A DNA stretch of 33,389 bases from Ignavibacteria bacterium. Its GTDB lineage: Bacteria > Bacteroidota > Ignavibacteria > Palsa-1295. Below the pieces are notes generated by a model. The model had not been told where the DNA came from, searched no databases, and was given only the letters and a program-made list of their open reading frames with translations. Position 1 is the stretch's first letter. Each line of letters begins with the position of its first letter. Shown piece by piece: positions 7,251 through 16,072 of the stretch. The stretch spans positions 2,023 through 35,411 of the forward strand of contig JABDDM010000020.1 of the NCBI GenBank assembly GCA_013287605.1, written 5' to 3'. Made by a program: the position numbers and the translations under genes.

Positions 7251-10200
7251 ATGCTGAAGAGAACGAACAATCGGCGAGTAATTCTGAAGACGTCCTTCAC
7301 CCTCGCACTCCTTCTGTTGAACACCGCCGTTCTGGGCTTCAGCGCTTATGCCCAGACCATCCAGCATGCATTTCCTTTTCATCTTCCTCCTCGGGATACA
7401 TCCCACTCTCAATATTTGCCACAATTGGAGGCTCCGGCGGGTAAACACGGTGCGCTTACGCTTGACACCGCAGGACACATCCGAGCAGCCGACGGCACGA
7501 GACTCAGGTTCTTCGGAACGGAGCTTAACTACAACGCAAATTTCCCGTATCAAACAGATATCCGCACGCTGGCATTACGTCTGCGTAAACTCGGATTCAA
7601 TGCCGTGCGCCTGACCGTGTTCGATTATTTTGGATATGATGATTACAGCATCTTCTCTATCTACGATTCGAGTGGTGCAACCGATTACAATCACTCGTAT
7701 CATCTCAACAAGAGACATCTCGCCATTTTTGATTCGCTCCTCTATGAATTCAAGCAGGCAGGCATTTACACCGTCATCACACTTTCAAGCGCCCACCAGT
7801 TTGGCTATGGCGAAGGCGTCTCGCACCTTGATTCACTAAATGCTTACTACTATTTCTTCCTGCGCTACACGGATCCAGTAGCGCGCGAACTTGAGCGCCA
7901 GTGGGTTTCAACGCTACTCAATCATGTAAACCCGCTTACTTCGCTCCGGCTCGCAGACGATCCGGCGATCGCCGTCGCAGAGATTACCTGGCAGAACACG
8001 CTCTATTACTATTGGAGCCTCAATTTGCTAAACTATGTCGATTCCAACAACACCCAGGGTAAGGGCTCCAATACTGTCAACTACTATATGTCGAAGAGGT
8101 TTGACACACTCTATACGACGTATTTGAAAAACAAGTATGGCACTGACGGCCGACTGAGTTCCGCATGGATGGGCGATCCAAATCCCAGCCAGATAAACCT
8201 CCTGGAAAATGGAAGCTTTGAGGATCCGACCTCGCCTGCCTGGTCATTCATCGCGACAAATGGCGCCAAAGCGAGTTTCGTCGATGCCGATGGAGGTGTG
8301 GATTCACTGACATACAAGAAAATTCGAGTCACCGATCTCACCGCAAGTCCACAATGGGGAAATATTTACGCCCAGAATCTCGGAAGCGGGACGTTTTGCG
8401 GCAAGGATACTCTTTATGAACTAACCTTCTGGGCGAAGATGCCTTATGACAGCAAAAGGCCGACACAGCTTACACGACAAATCTATCTCTACATTTATTC
8501 AAACAGCCCTCCCAACTACGGTGCAAACGTCTCGACGTACATTACGATCGACACTGCATGGAAGCAGTATTCGTATACCTTCAGAGCATCGTCTCCCGGC
8601 CTGCAAGGCATTCGAGCTTATTTAGGAGGACAGATGGGAGACACCTGGCTGGATGCATTCAGCCTGCATCGCAAGGCTGAGCTCGGTCTCGTCTTCGGAG
8701 AATCCTTGAACAACTACTCTATCCTTCGCCTGACTGCTGCAAACCTTGCCGTCTTTCCGTTGCAGCGGATGCGTGACCAGGTCATGTTCCTCGATTCGCT
8801 CGAACTCTCGTATTACTCACCCATTCAGAAGTTAATCAAGGATACGCTTCATTTCAAGGGTCTTGTCAATTTTACGCAGCAGAACTATTGGCTTACGCCG
8901 CCCACGCAGTATATCTCCAGCTTTGGTGATGTGACCGAGGGCTACGTCGGTTGGGACTACATCTACGCTCGTCCAAACGAGATCTGGTCCGACTCCACAT
9001 GGCAGATATCAAATTTGTCCGAGCTTCATTCGACGTATGCTGGAAACTTTGGCTATTACATGCCAATGGCAAGTGTGGTAGGCAAGGCTTATTTTGCGAA
9101 TGTCTCGGTGCCGAACATGAGTCAGCAATCGGCTGAACAAATGCTGCTGGTACCCACCTATGCCTCGTACCAGGATTGGGACGGTATATTTTTCACACCA
9201 TTCGCGTATCTGAGGAATGAATTGTTCCAGGATAGCTTGCCAAATATATTTAACTATTCAAGTTCCTCCAGCACAATTCAATCCAATACTGAGATGTTAG
9301 CACTTGCGCCCGCGGCGAGCGCAGCATTCCGCAGTGGCATGATCGATACGGCGGAGGTTTTTCAGCAGATCGAGCACGATGCTAATGATGTCTGGTTGTG
9401 GCCTTACGTTGCTCCCGGTCGCGGGCCCTGGGGTGTCGAGGGATACCTTGACCCGAATATCATTACCTCGATCAAAGTTCGTCAGAAGTTCAATGGTCTT
9501 CACAAGCTTGCGGGTCAATATGATTTTCTGTCCGGCGACACTTCTCTAAAGCAGAGCGATACAAAGGCGATTCAATGGGACCAGACAAATGGATTGCTGA
9601 CTGTGAGCACTGCAAGATTGAATGCCGCTGGTGGTCATTATGGCAATGACACGATTTCATTATCGAAACTCAAATTTTCACGGACAGATGGAGCCCGTGA
9701 CATGATGGTGCTTTATTACACCAGCATGGACCCCTTGCCGCTCGATTCCAGTGCTCACTCATTGCTTACTATCTCAACCCGCTCGCAGAATTCGGGGCTC
9801 AAATGGCGAGACTCCGTAGGCTGGGGATCCAATTGGGGCGGAAGTCCAATGCTCATGAGTGCTGCTACAGTTCAACTACAGATTACATCGAAATTCGACA
9901 GCGTGTTGATCTATCCGCTCGACACGGTTGGTAACCGCACCGGGAGCCTCATTATGGGCGTGCGGAATCCTGTGACCGGTATTTTCACAGCTACGATTGA
10001 TCAGACGCTCGATCACAGCGCCTGGTTTGATGTCGAGAAGAAGAATTTGAAACTCGGGGTCAGCGACGAACTTAGGCCGAGTGTTGCAATGACACTCTCC
10101 CCAAATCCAGCGACGATCGTGTCGAAGTTGACGGTGACGCTTCCAAGCTCGGGACATGTCAGCGTTCGTATCATCGATGATCTGGGCCGTACCGTTCGCG

Positions 10201-10334
10201 GTACTGATTTCTTAGGTCAAAAAGGAACACGTGTACTCGACATCACAACAGGCGATCTTGCCCAGGGCCACTATATCGTGAGGGTGAATACGGCGAGTGG
10301 TTCACTTTCTGAGAGCTTGAATGTGATACGGTGA
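7251..10334 (+). CDS. Secreted GH5-like protein with inserted carbohydrate-binding domain and T9SS tail (paralogue B, catalytic Glu residues replaced)
   Basis: This 1,027-residue tandem paralogue of the preceding gene aligns with it over its full length: signal peptide 1-35 (ending AYAQ), RLRFFGTE, LALRLRKLGFNAVRL, the inserted sandwich at about 317-476 (NGSFEDP to WLDAFSLHRKAE), YASYQDWDGIFFTPFAY, and a C-terminal sorting domain (LSPNPA to the end, with IDDLGR and AQGHYIVR). The two positions that are Glu in A are not Glu here: E265 corresponds to Q248 (TWQNTL), and E629 to about V618 (YFANVSVPN). If these are the catalytic residues, B is a non-hydrolytic partner, for example a binding or scaffold protein. 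An AGGA stretch lies almost against the ATG, too close to be a normal ribosome binding site. The gap to A is 40 nt, so they are probably one operon. Confidence 0.85.
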   Translation: MLKRTNNRRVILKTSFTLALLLLNTAVLGFSAYAQTIQHAFPFHLPPRDTSHSQYLPQLEAPAGKHGALTLDTAGHIRAADGTRLRFFGTELNYNANFPYQTDIRTLALRLRKLGFNAVRLTVFDYFGYDDYSIFSIYDSSGATDYNHSYHLNKRHLAIFDSLLYEFKQAGIYTVITLSSAHQFGYGEGVSHLDSLNAYYYFFLRYTDPVARELERQWVSTLLNHVNPLTSLRLADDPAIAVAEITWQNTLYYYWSLNLLNYVDSNNTQGKGSNTVNYYMSKRFDTLYTTYLKNKYGTDGRLSSAWMGDPNPSQINLLENGSFEDPTSPAWSFIATNGAKASFVDADGGVDSLTYKKIRVTDLTASPQWGNIYAQNLGSGTFCGKDTLYELTFWAKMPYDSKRPTQLTRQIYLYIYSNSPPNYGANVSTYITIDTAWKQYSYTFRASSPGLQGIRAYLGGQMGDTWLDAFSLHRKAELGLVFGESLNNYSILRLTAANLAVFPLQRMRDQVMFLDSLELSYYSPIQKLIKDTLHFKGLVNFTQQNYWLTPPTQYISSFGDVTEGYVGWDYIYARPNEIWSDSTWQISNLSELHSTYAGNFGYYMPMASVVGKAYFANVSVPNMSQQSAEQMLLVPTYASYQDWDGIFFTPFAYLRNELFQDSLPNIFNYSSSSSTIQSNTEMLALAPAASAAFRSGMIDTAEVFQQIEHDANDVWLWPYVAPGRGPWGVEGYLDPNIITSIKVRQKFNGLHKLAGQYDFLSGDTSLKQSDTKAIQWDQTNGLLTVSTARLNAAGGHYGNDTISLSKLKFSRTDGARDMMVLYYTSMDPLPLDSSAHSLLTISTRSQNSGLKWRDSVGWGSNWGGSPMLMSAATVQLQITSKFDSVLIYPLDTVGNRTGSLIMGVRNPVTGIFTATIDQTLDHSAWFDVEKKNLKLGVSDELRPSVAMTLSPNPATIVSKLTVTLPSSGHVSVRIIDDLGRTVRGTDFLGQKGTRVLDITTGDLAQGHYIVRVNTASGSLSESLNVIR

Positions 10335-10366
10335 TTCGTGCCTATTCTTGTAGCGTCCTTCAAGAA

Positions 10367-10402
10367 ATAGGACTTATGGGTCCTATGGGATCTATTAGAC
10401 CT
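10367..10402. repeat. Degenerate 9-nt tandem repeat, four units
   Basis: The units read ATAGGACTT, ATGGGTCCT, ATGGGATCT and ATTAGACCT, followed by a partial ATTCCC. The consensus is roughly ATRGGWCYT. Because the unit core is near-palindromic, the array can fold in several registers on either strand. It lies 33 nt past the stop of paralogue B. Confidence 0.6.
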
Positions 10403-10641
10403 ATTCCCAATAGCTCAATAAAGGCGAGTAGGATGATTACGATATTGGGAGTTAATATCATAATTTAGGAACCTTTAAGGCTTCAGAAAACGTTTTACCT
10501 TGTGTCGCCGCGCAGAAGCCCGACCCATCCTATGGATCCTCGATATATACCTTTCTACAGGGAACCCCATCCTTACACACCTTTGATAACGACTTGTAGC
10601 ACGATCAAAAAGCACCCTACAGTTTTCTGTGAGAATGAGAA

Positions 10642-10664
10642 TTATGAATAAAGTTTTCACACAC
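10642..10664. repeat. 23-bp direct repeat, copy 1
   Basis: Core AAAGTTTTCACACAC preceded by TTATGAAT. It matches copy 2 (10737-10759) at 22 of 23 positions, offset 95 bp. Weaker similarity continues about 20 bp further right (AGG and CGAG shared in register). Confidence 0.75.
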
Positions 10665-10736
10665 ACTAGTGAGGCTACGAGAAAAATGTCGATTCCGGGC
10701 CAGAATCGAGGTTGGTCAATGCTGAGGGTCCTCGTT

Positions 10737-10759
10737 TTATGAACAAAGTTTTCACACAC
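10737..10759. repeat. 23-bp direct repeat, copy 2, overlapping the adk stop codon
   Basis: Core AAAGTTTTCACACAC preceded by TTATGAAC. On the minus strand its GTGTGTGAAAAC end supplies the last adk codon and its TGA stop (10752-10754). It is followed by the inverted repeat CGGCTC-AG-GAGCCG inside adk. Confidence 0.75.
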
Positions 10760-11342
10760 CCGGCTCAGGAGCCGAGGCCGATTCAAGCTGTTTTATGATT
10801 CTCCCAGTGATCTCCTCGACAGAGCCAAGTCCGTTGACCATGTCGACTTTGCGGCGGGCATCGTAGTAGGCTTTGACCGGATGGGTCTGCTTTTCGTAAA
10901 CGTGCAGTCGATGGCGGATAGTCTCTTCCGTGTCGTCTTTCCTTCCCGTCTCTTCCCCGCGCTTGAGCATGCGCTGGACGAGCTCGTTCTCATGAGCATC
11001 GAGCATAACAACCCGCACATCTTCGATTCCCAAGTCGTCAAACAGGCTGTCGAGCGAGCGAGCTTGTTCCAGTGTGCGAGGAAATCCATCGAGCAGGAAT
11101 CCTCTTCCCTTAGAAATATCATCCTGCAGGACCTCGCGAACTAACCCGATGATCACATCGTCTGGCACCAGACCACCGGATTCAACATGCCTCTTCGCAG
11201 TTTGACCCAGCGGTGTACCTGATGAGATCGCCGAACGAAGCATATCTCCCGTAGAGATGTGGTGCAGGTCATAGGTGGAAGCCAGCCGAGCGGCCTGGGT
11301 CCCTTTCCCTACGCCAGGGGGTCCGAATAAGATCAGGTTCAT
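10752..11342 (-). CDS. adk: Adenylate kinase
   Basis: Adenylate kinase (ATP + AMP to 2 ADP), cytosolic, 196 residues. The P-loop is FGPPGVGKGTQ (6-16), the AMP-binding region has STGDMLR (30-36), and LLDGFPRT (83-90) is the conserved central motif. The LID region (about 127-137, KRGEETGRKDD) is short and has no Zn-binding cysteines, so this is the short-LID form rather than the roughly 215-residue long form of E. coli. It is transcribed alone, from a TATATTTG element 29 nt upstream. The C-terminus (SASAPEPGV) and stop lie partly in a 23-bp repeat that recurs 95 bp downstream, so the last residues may be recently altered. Confidence 0.96.
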   Translation of the reverse strand: MNLILFGPPGVGKGTQAARLASTYDLHHISTGDMLRSAISSGTPLGQTAKRHVESGGLVPDDVIIGLVREVLQDDISKGRGFLLDGFPRTLEQARSLDSLFDDLGIEDVRVVMLDAHENELVQRMLKRGEETGRKDDTEETIRHRLHVYEKQTHPVKAYYDARRKVDMVNGLGSVEEITGRIIKQLESASAPEPGV

Positions 11343-11371
11343 TCTGTCGCGTTAGGTGATTGAAGCGTAGG

Positions 11372-11379
11372 CAAATATA
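11372..11379 (-). promoter_or_regulatory. Bacteroidota-type -7 element for adk
   Basis: The minus strand reads TATATTTG followed by C, 29 nt upstream of the adk ATG at 11342. It is identical to the elements at 527-534 and 26108-26115, with the same distance to the start codon. Confidence 0.65.
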
Positions 11380-11410
11380 TTCGTCCTAATGCTTGAGGTG
11401 GACGAATTTG

Positions 11411-11419
11411 TACCCTTTG
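11411..11419 (+). promoter_or_regulatory. Possible -7 element for the ASH-repeat protein
   Basis: TACCCTTTG is the TAnnTTTG consensus with one extra base. It would give a leader of about 70 nt to the ATG at 11497 but almost none to the ATG at 11434, which favours the later start. Weak. Confidence 0.25.
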
Positions 11420-11496
11420 AGTTGTGAATCGAAATGCCACTTCGGGAGTTCTTGGTAGGACGCATCGGTATCCCAGGGATTCACCAACCGCGATTT

Positions 11497-13986
11497 ATGA
11501 ATTTCAAGAGTGTTTTGCTCGTCTCACTTCTAACTGTCTCGCTTTCGACCAGAGCGGGTGGTCAGAACTGGAGAATCGTGACTCCCGAAGAATCAGAGCT
11601 TATTTCGTCAAATACCGGCGAAAGAATTCTCTTCCCGCTGGTGCTCCTGCCGACCGGGATGCGATATCGTGTCAGAGCAAGCAATGCCGCAAGAACCTCC
11701 AATTCAGGTGACTCTTGTGATGCACGGTATTATTACAACATGGGAGTGGAGCTGACGCCAAATAGCCTGTTTCCTAACACAGGGTTAAAAATTCGATATG
11801 ATGGCGTCAACGAAACATACTTCCAGCCTCCGATCGCGGTGCCATATCAAAATGGATATCAAGCCAGCCACATCTACGATGCCAGCGTCCTGAGCCGGGG
11901 GACGATCCTTGCGTTTCGATTCTTTGACCGCGTCGATCCACCCAGTATGTATTATGACGACAACCGAGATTTCATCGCGATCAATGTTGCCCGCGAGACG
12001 CCCGGGATCGCAGTCTATCAAGACACCTTGGACTTTGGCGCTGTGGGAGTAAGCACCACGAAGATGCTACCGGACTCCATCCAATCATATGGCAGAGAAG
12101 CGCTGAATGTCACCAACGTCAATGTCACAGGTTCAGGCGCATTCACCTTTACGAGTGAGCGCGGGACCGCTTTCCAGCTAGCAGAGTCACTCACGAATGC
12201 CTTCGCTGTGACCTTCGCACCGACAGTGTTCGGGGCTGCCTCTGCCAAATTGCATATTCATACATCGAATGGCTTTGGACAGGATACAGACCGAATCATC
12301 GTGCTCCTCGGTACAGGAAGAGGCGCAGCGCTCTCACGCACTCCTGATACGCTCGACTTCGGTTCTGTTCGTGTTGGCTCATCCAAATCGCTGAACGAAA
12401 CCGTATCAAATCTTGGAAATACCGACGCCAGGATCGTCTCTGCAACGGTCACACCAAACAATTTTTGGGTCAGCGTTGCAGGCCTTCCCGTCACAGTAAC
12501 AGCGCAGAATTCGGGCTTGATACCTGTGACATTCGCTCCGCTTGGTCTAGGGCCCGTTCTGGTAAAAGTTGATGCCCTTGCCGATGATGGTACCGTAGTA
12601 GAATTTTTTGCAAAAGGGATCGGAAGAGGCGGTACATTCTCGCGAACGCCTGACACACTCGACTTCGGCTTGGTCCGTGTCGGCTCATCCAAAACGCTGA
12701 ACGAAACCATCTCAAATCTTGACAACAGCGACGCGAAGATCGTCGCTGCATCGGTAACACCTTTCAACGTTAAGTTCTTTGTCAACGGTCTGCCTGTCAC
12801 GCTTCCAGCGCTGAACTCGGGCCAGATACCAGTGACGTTCTCGCCAACCAGCGTTGGGGCGGTGATCGCAAAAGTCGATGTCACTGCTGACGATGGCACC
12901 ATTGTAGAATTTTATGTGAAGGGCACCGGAGCGATGGGGACGCTTTATCTCTCCGCAGATACGCTGGACTTTGGTACGGTGCTGTTTGGAAAGTTCAAGT
13001 CGATGATCGATACGATGATAAACGTCGGGAATGTCGCTTTGGATATTCAGTCGGTGACGAATACGAGTCCCGGAGCATTCACAGTGATCGGCAATACGAG
13101 CGCGAGGCAGATCCCGGCATTTGGCAGCGGCGATATTTATACGATCACGTTTGCTCCCAATATTCACATCCCAAGCTTGATCCATACCGCTCTTCTCACC
13201 TTTACCTACGATGGTGGAAAAACTCGCACTGTTTTCCTGATCGGACGCGAGCACACCCCGCTCGAAGCAGATTTGCGAATTGATACGTCCTATTTCGAAA
13301 AGCCCGGCAGTGATGTCACGGTCTATCAGAGGCTGACCAGCGACCTCTCGGCGACCATAACACCAGTTCAGGATATTAAGGAAAAAATATTTTTTAACAC
13401 TGCGGTCCTGCAATTGCAAAGCGTTTCGAAGGGATCGGCGATCTCGGCAAGCGACTGGAATCTGACGAGTACCACTCCGACGGCTGGAGAAATTGACATT
13501 ACGGCCCATGCAACGCAGTCTCGGCTTGGAGGAATCGGAGCGGTTCTGCTTCTGCATTTCCACGTCCTGGAATCTGCGCAGCCCGGCGATCTATCTGATC
13601 TTCCTCAGCAGAGCGTAACGCTTGGTGGAGGCCCTGAGCCAACGGTCGTCGTTGAACCTGGCCGCGTTCATGTGATCGGGACCTGTGGACCTGTACAACT
13701 ACTTTCGGGCACCATCACCACTTCGATCGAGCCAAACTCACCCAACCCTGTCCGCAGCAGTACGATCTTCAACTATTGGCTCAATGAGGCTTCACCTTTG
13801 ACGCACGTTCGCCTCCAGATTTTTAATCAGCTTGGAGTCCGCGTTAAGACGATCGTAGACGAAGATGAACCAAACGGTTCGCACGCGGTAACCCTTGACG
13901 CTGGTCAAATACAGACTGGCATGTACACCTATGTCTTCGATGCAGGTCGGGTGCACCAGGCAATGCGGTTGATGGTTATTCGATAA
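11497..13986 (+). CDS. T9SS-secreted ASH-repeat (choice-of-anchor D) protein with cohesin-like domain
   Basis: This protein has 829 residues from the ATG at 11497, whose product begins with a good signal peptide (MNFKSVLLVSLLTVSLSTRAGGQ). The in-frame ATG at 11434 would put 21 extra residues before it, so I prefer the later one. After an N-terminal beta-rich region (about 25-165) there are four ASH/HYDIN-like Ig repeats beginning near 170, 278, 380 and 482, each with the signature DTLDFG-x-V-x-x-G. Repeats 2 and 3 are almost identical. About 589-720 resembles a cohesin-like beta-sandwich. The last 80 residues (EPNSPNPVRSSTIFNYWL, LQIFNQLGVRVKTI, QTGMYTYVF) are a T9SS sorting domain. It is likely a cell-surface or secreted structural/adhesive protein; the ligand is unknown. 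Confidence 0.85.
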   Translation: MNFKSVLLVSLLTVSLSTRAGGQNWRIVTPEESELISSNTGERILFPLVLLPTGMRYRVRASNAARTSNSGDSCDARYYYNMGVELTPNSLFPNTGLKIRYDGVNETYFQPPIAVPYQNGYQASHIYDASVLSRGTILAFRFFDRVDPPSMYYDDNRDFIAINVARETPGIAVYQDTLDFGAVGVSTTKMLPDSIQSYGREALNVTNVNVTGSGAFTFTSERGTAFQLAESLTNAFAVTFAPTVFGAASAKLHIHTSNGFGQDTDRIIVLLGTGRGAALSRTPDTLDFGSVRVGSSKSLNETVSNLGNTDARIVSATVTPNNFWVSVAGLPVTVTAQNSGLIPVTFAPLGLGPVLVKVDALADDGTVVEFFAKGIGRGGTFSRTPDTLDFGLVRVGSSKTLNETISNLDNSDAKIVAASVTPFNVKFFVNGLPVTLPALNSGQIPVTFSPTSVGAVIAKVDVTADDGTIVEFYVKGTGAMGTLYLSADTLDFGTVLFGKFKSMIDTMINVGNVALDIQSVTNTSPGAFTVIGNTSARQIPAFGSGDIYTITFAPNIHIPSLIHTALLTFTYDGGKTRTVFLIGREHTPLEADLRIDTSYFEKPGSDVTVYQRLTSDLSATITPVQDIKEKIFFNTAVLQLQSVSKGSAISASDWNLTSTTPTAGEIDITAHATQSRLGGIGAVLLLHFHVLESAQPGDLSDLPQQSVTLGGGPEPTVVVEPGRVHVIGTCGPVQLLSGTITTSIEPNSPNPVRSSTIFNYWLNEASPLTHVRLQIFNQLGVRVKTIVDEDEPNGSHAVTLDAGQIQTGMYTYVFDAGRVHQAMRLMVIR
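12316..12927 (+). repeat. 306-bp tandem repeat encoding two ASH domains
   Basis: Two direct units of exactly 306 bp (102 codons), at 12316-12621 and 12622-12927, share long identical stretches (for example GGCTCATCCAAA and CTGAACGAAACC). A diverged third unit continues in phase from 12928. The shared period keeps the reading frame, indicating in-frame domain duplication. Confidence 0.8.
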
Positions 13987-14177
13987 CGTTTCATCAAGGT
14001 ACTCCTTTAATGCTTTTCATCATTCAGGCGTCGAGACCGACTGTCGAAACCACTTGTGCGGAGTAGAAGTTGAATTTAAGTAGAACGCCGCATGCCCTGC
14101 CGGTATGAACTCTTCTTCAATAGCCTCGACGTTCTCACTGCTCCACATTCCTGAGGAATAAATAGTCCTGTCGTTTA

Positions 14178-16064
14178 ATGAACGCACGGTATCCGATTGT
14201 TTGTTTTTTTGCAGTTCTCTTCTTGTGGATCGCCGCAGGGCCAGCCCATGGCCAGCGGTTATCTCCGGAGGAGTTTGCCTCCCAGCTTCGCCTCGCCGAG
14301 GTCTACGAGAGCACACGCGATCTGCAAAACGCTGTCCGAGTCTATGAAAAACTTTGGGAGACGGATTCCAGTAGCTCAGTCGTGTTCAATGGCCTGCTCC
14401 GCAATTATTTCTCGCTCAAGCATTTCGAGAACGCTGAGAAGCTGATCAAAAGAAGACTTTCGAGGTCGGCCGATGACTTCGATCTCAATTTATTACTCGG
14501 CAGAGCTGAGGCCTTTCTGGATAAGAAGAGTGCAGCGCTTGATGCGTTTCGAAAAGCGCAATCGCTAGTGCCAAGCGACGACTGCATGCAACTCATGCCG
14601 ATCGCAAGTGCGCTCACGGATGTGAATTATGGCAAAGAAGCAAACGATCTGCTCGCTAAGATATCCTCGGGCGAGAACGCCGCATGTGCCGGTCAGGCAG
14701 CGAATCTTTACCTGCGGCTTGGTAACTATGCTCAAGCAACTAAACAATATCTAGTATTGCTTGCCGCTGGTGAGAGCAATCTGCCGATCGTCGAACAGCG
14801 GATTGCTCAGTTTACCACGGACTCTGCCGCACGAGTGCTTACGCTGGGAGCCCTAAAAGAATCGATCAGCCAGGACAAACCGTCGCTGGCCTCACTCCAA
14901 CTTTTGGCGTGGATGTATGGCGAAGAAAAGGATTACACGGACGCATACGATCTTGTGCTGCGGATCGATTCGATCAACGGGAATGCCCACGGGAGTCAGG
15001 GATTCGAACTGTTGATCTTTGCTGAAAAGGCGAGGAATGAGGGTGCACTCGATGTTGCCGTGAAGGCATACAACGTCGCGATTCGCCGAATTCAGTCGGG
15101 CGCTGCGGCTCATAACGATTATTTTCTTGGTCAGGCACAGCTCGGTGCGCTCATGACGCGTGAAGCGTATTTAATGAAACAGCCTGCACTAGACACTACA
15201 GCTCTGCGGGTACTGATCCATGATTACGAAAACTTCGGCGATAAACAATCTGCGAATGAATTTGCGCTTGGCGCATTGGTACATGCAGGCGAGCTAAGCT
15301 TCCATCGTCTCTTTGATCTTCAGCGCGCCTCCCGCAATTTTGAAAAAACACTTGCTCGAGCCAAAGGCTATAGTGACTATTTCCGCGAAGCACAATTCGG
15401 CCTGGCCGATGCTGCACTCGCGAGTGGCAATCCGCAGCAAGCGATCGCTCGACTCGACAACATCGACCAGCTTCTTGACAAGCGCAACCGGCTGGAGGAT
15501 AAAGAGGCAAGAATGCATGTCCTCTATTCGCGAGCAATCATCGGCTATTACACATTCCAGTTCGACTCAGCTCGAACCCTCCTCGGTCAGATCATGGAGG
15601 ATCCCGGCAGCGATTACGCGAACGATGCAATTCAGCTCGCTGGCATGCTCGACGAAAGCAATAAGCTTGCTGGCCTGCCCGCGCTCAAACTCTACGCGAC
15701 AGCCCAGTTTTCTGAGTTCAAACGAAGCTATGCCGAAGCACTCAGCGGGTACCAAACGATCGTCGATACCTATGCGGCCTCAAGCCTCGCAGATGACGCC
15801 GCAATCAAGCTCGCCGAGGTTCAGGTGCATATTGGAAAACCCGAAGATGCTCTTCACACACTTGAAACAATGCAGGAAAAAATGACGTCCAGTCCATTGT
15901 TGGACCAGGCGGCGTTTCGAGCGGCAGAGATCGTCGAACGGGAATTGCATGATCCAAAGCGCGCACAAAGAATGTATGAAGATTTTCTGGCACGATTTCA
16001 GCGTTCCAACTATGACACCGATGCACGTGAACGCGCGCGCCGACTTCGCGGAGATGTTTTTTGA
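14178..16064 (+). CDS. Exported TPR-repeat protein
   Basis: This 628-residue protein has a signal peptide (1-26, ending AHGQ) and then helical repeats throughout. TPR-like units are clear early (AEVYESTRDLQNAVRVYEKLW; LLLGRAEAFLDKKSAALDAFRKAQ) and late (YAEALSGYQTIVDTYAASSLADDAAIKLAEV; AQRMYEDFLARF). The C-terminal half resembles YbgF/BamD-type TPR units that handle envelope assembly, so a periplasmic scaffold role is likely. It lies 8 nt before the asnB-like gene, with which it probably forms an operon; from memory, the same order recurs in other Bacteroidota. No T9SS tail or lipobox is present. The 191-nt upstream gap shows no clear promoter element. Confidence 0.85.
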   Translation: MNARYPIVCFFAVLFLWIAAGPAHGQRLSPEEFASQLRLAEVYESTRDLQNAVRVYEKLWETDSSSSVVFNGLLRNYFSLKHFENAEKLIKRRLSRSADDFDLNLLLGRAEAFLDKKSAALDAFRKAQSLVPSDDCMQLMPIASALTDVNYGKEANDLLAKISSGENAACAGQAANLYLRLGNYAQATKQYLVLLAAGESNLPIVEQRIAQFTTDSAARVLTLGALKESISQDKPSLASLQLLAWMYGEEKDYTDAYDLVLRIDSINGNAHGSQGFELLIFAEKARNEGALDVAVKAYNVAIRRIQSGAAAHNDYFLGQAQLGALMTREAYLMKQPALDTTALRVLIHDYENFGDKQSANEFALGALVHAGELSFHRLFDLQRASRNFEKTLARAKGYSDYFREAQFGLADAALASGNPQQAIARLDNIDQLLDKRNRLEDKEARMHVLYSRAIIGYYTFQFDSARTLLGQIMEDPGSDYANDAIQLAGMLDESNKLAGLPALKLYATAQFSEFKRSYAEALSGYQTIVDTYAASSLADDAAIKLAEVQVHIGKPEDALHTLETMQEKMTSSPLLDQAAFRAAEIVERELHDPKRAQRMYEDFLARFQRSNYDTDARERARRLRGDVF

Positions 16065-16072
16065 TCCGATCA

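Larger units (their letters stand above)
10335..10751. other. Convergent intergenic region with two repeat structures, no gene
   Basis: This 417-nt stretch lies between two converging genes. It holds a degenerate 9-nt tandem repeat (10367-10402), one full copy of a 23-bp direct repeat (10642-10664) and most of the second (10737-10759, which runs into adk). A minus-strand frame (10475-10786) is open but has no recognisable protein features. No U-tract terminator was seen. Confidence 0.6.

Noticed and set aside
10475-10786. Minus-strand open frame of 103 codons overlapping the adk 3' end
   Set aside because: No domain or signal features; it includes both copies of the 23-bp repeat in different frames, which argues that the repeat is a nucleotide-level element, and it starts inside adk.
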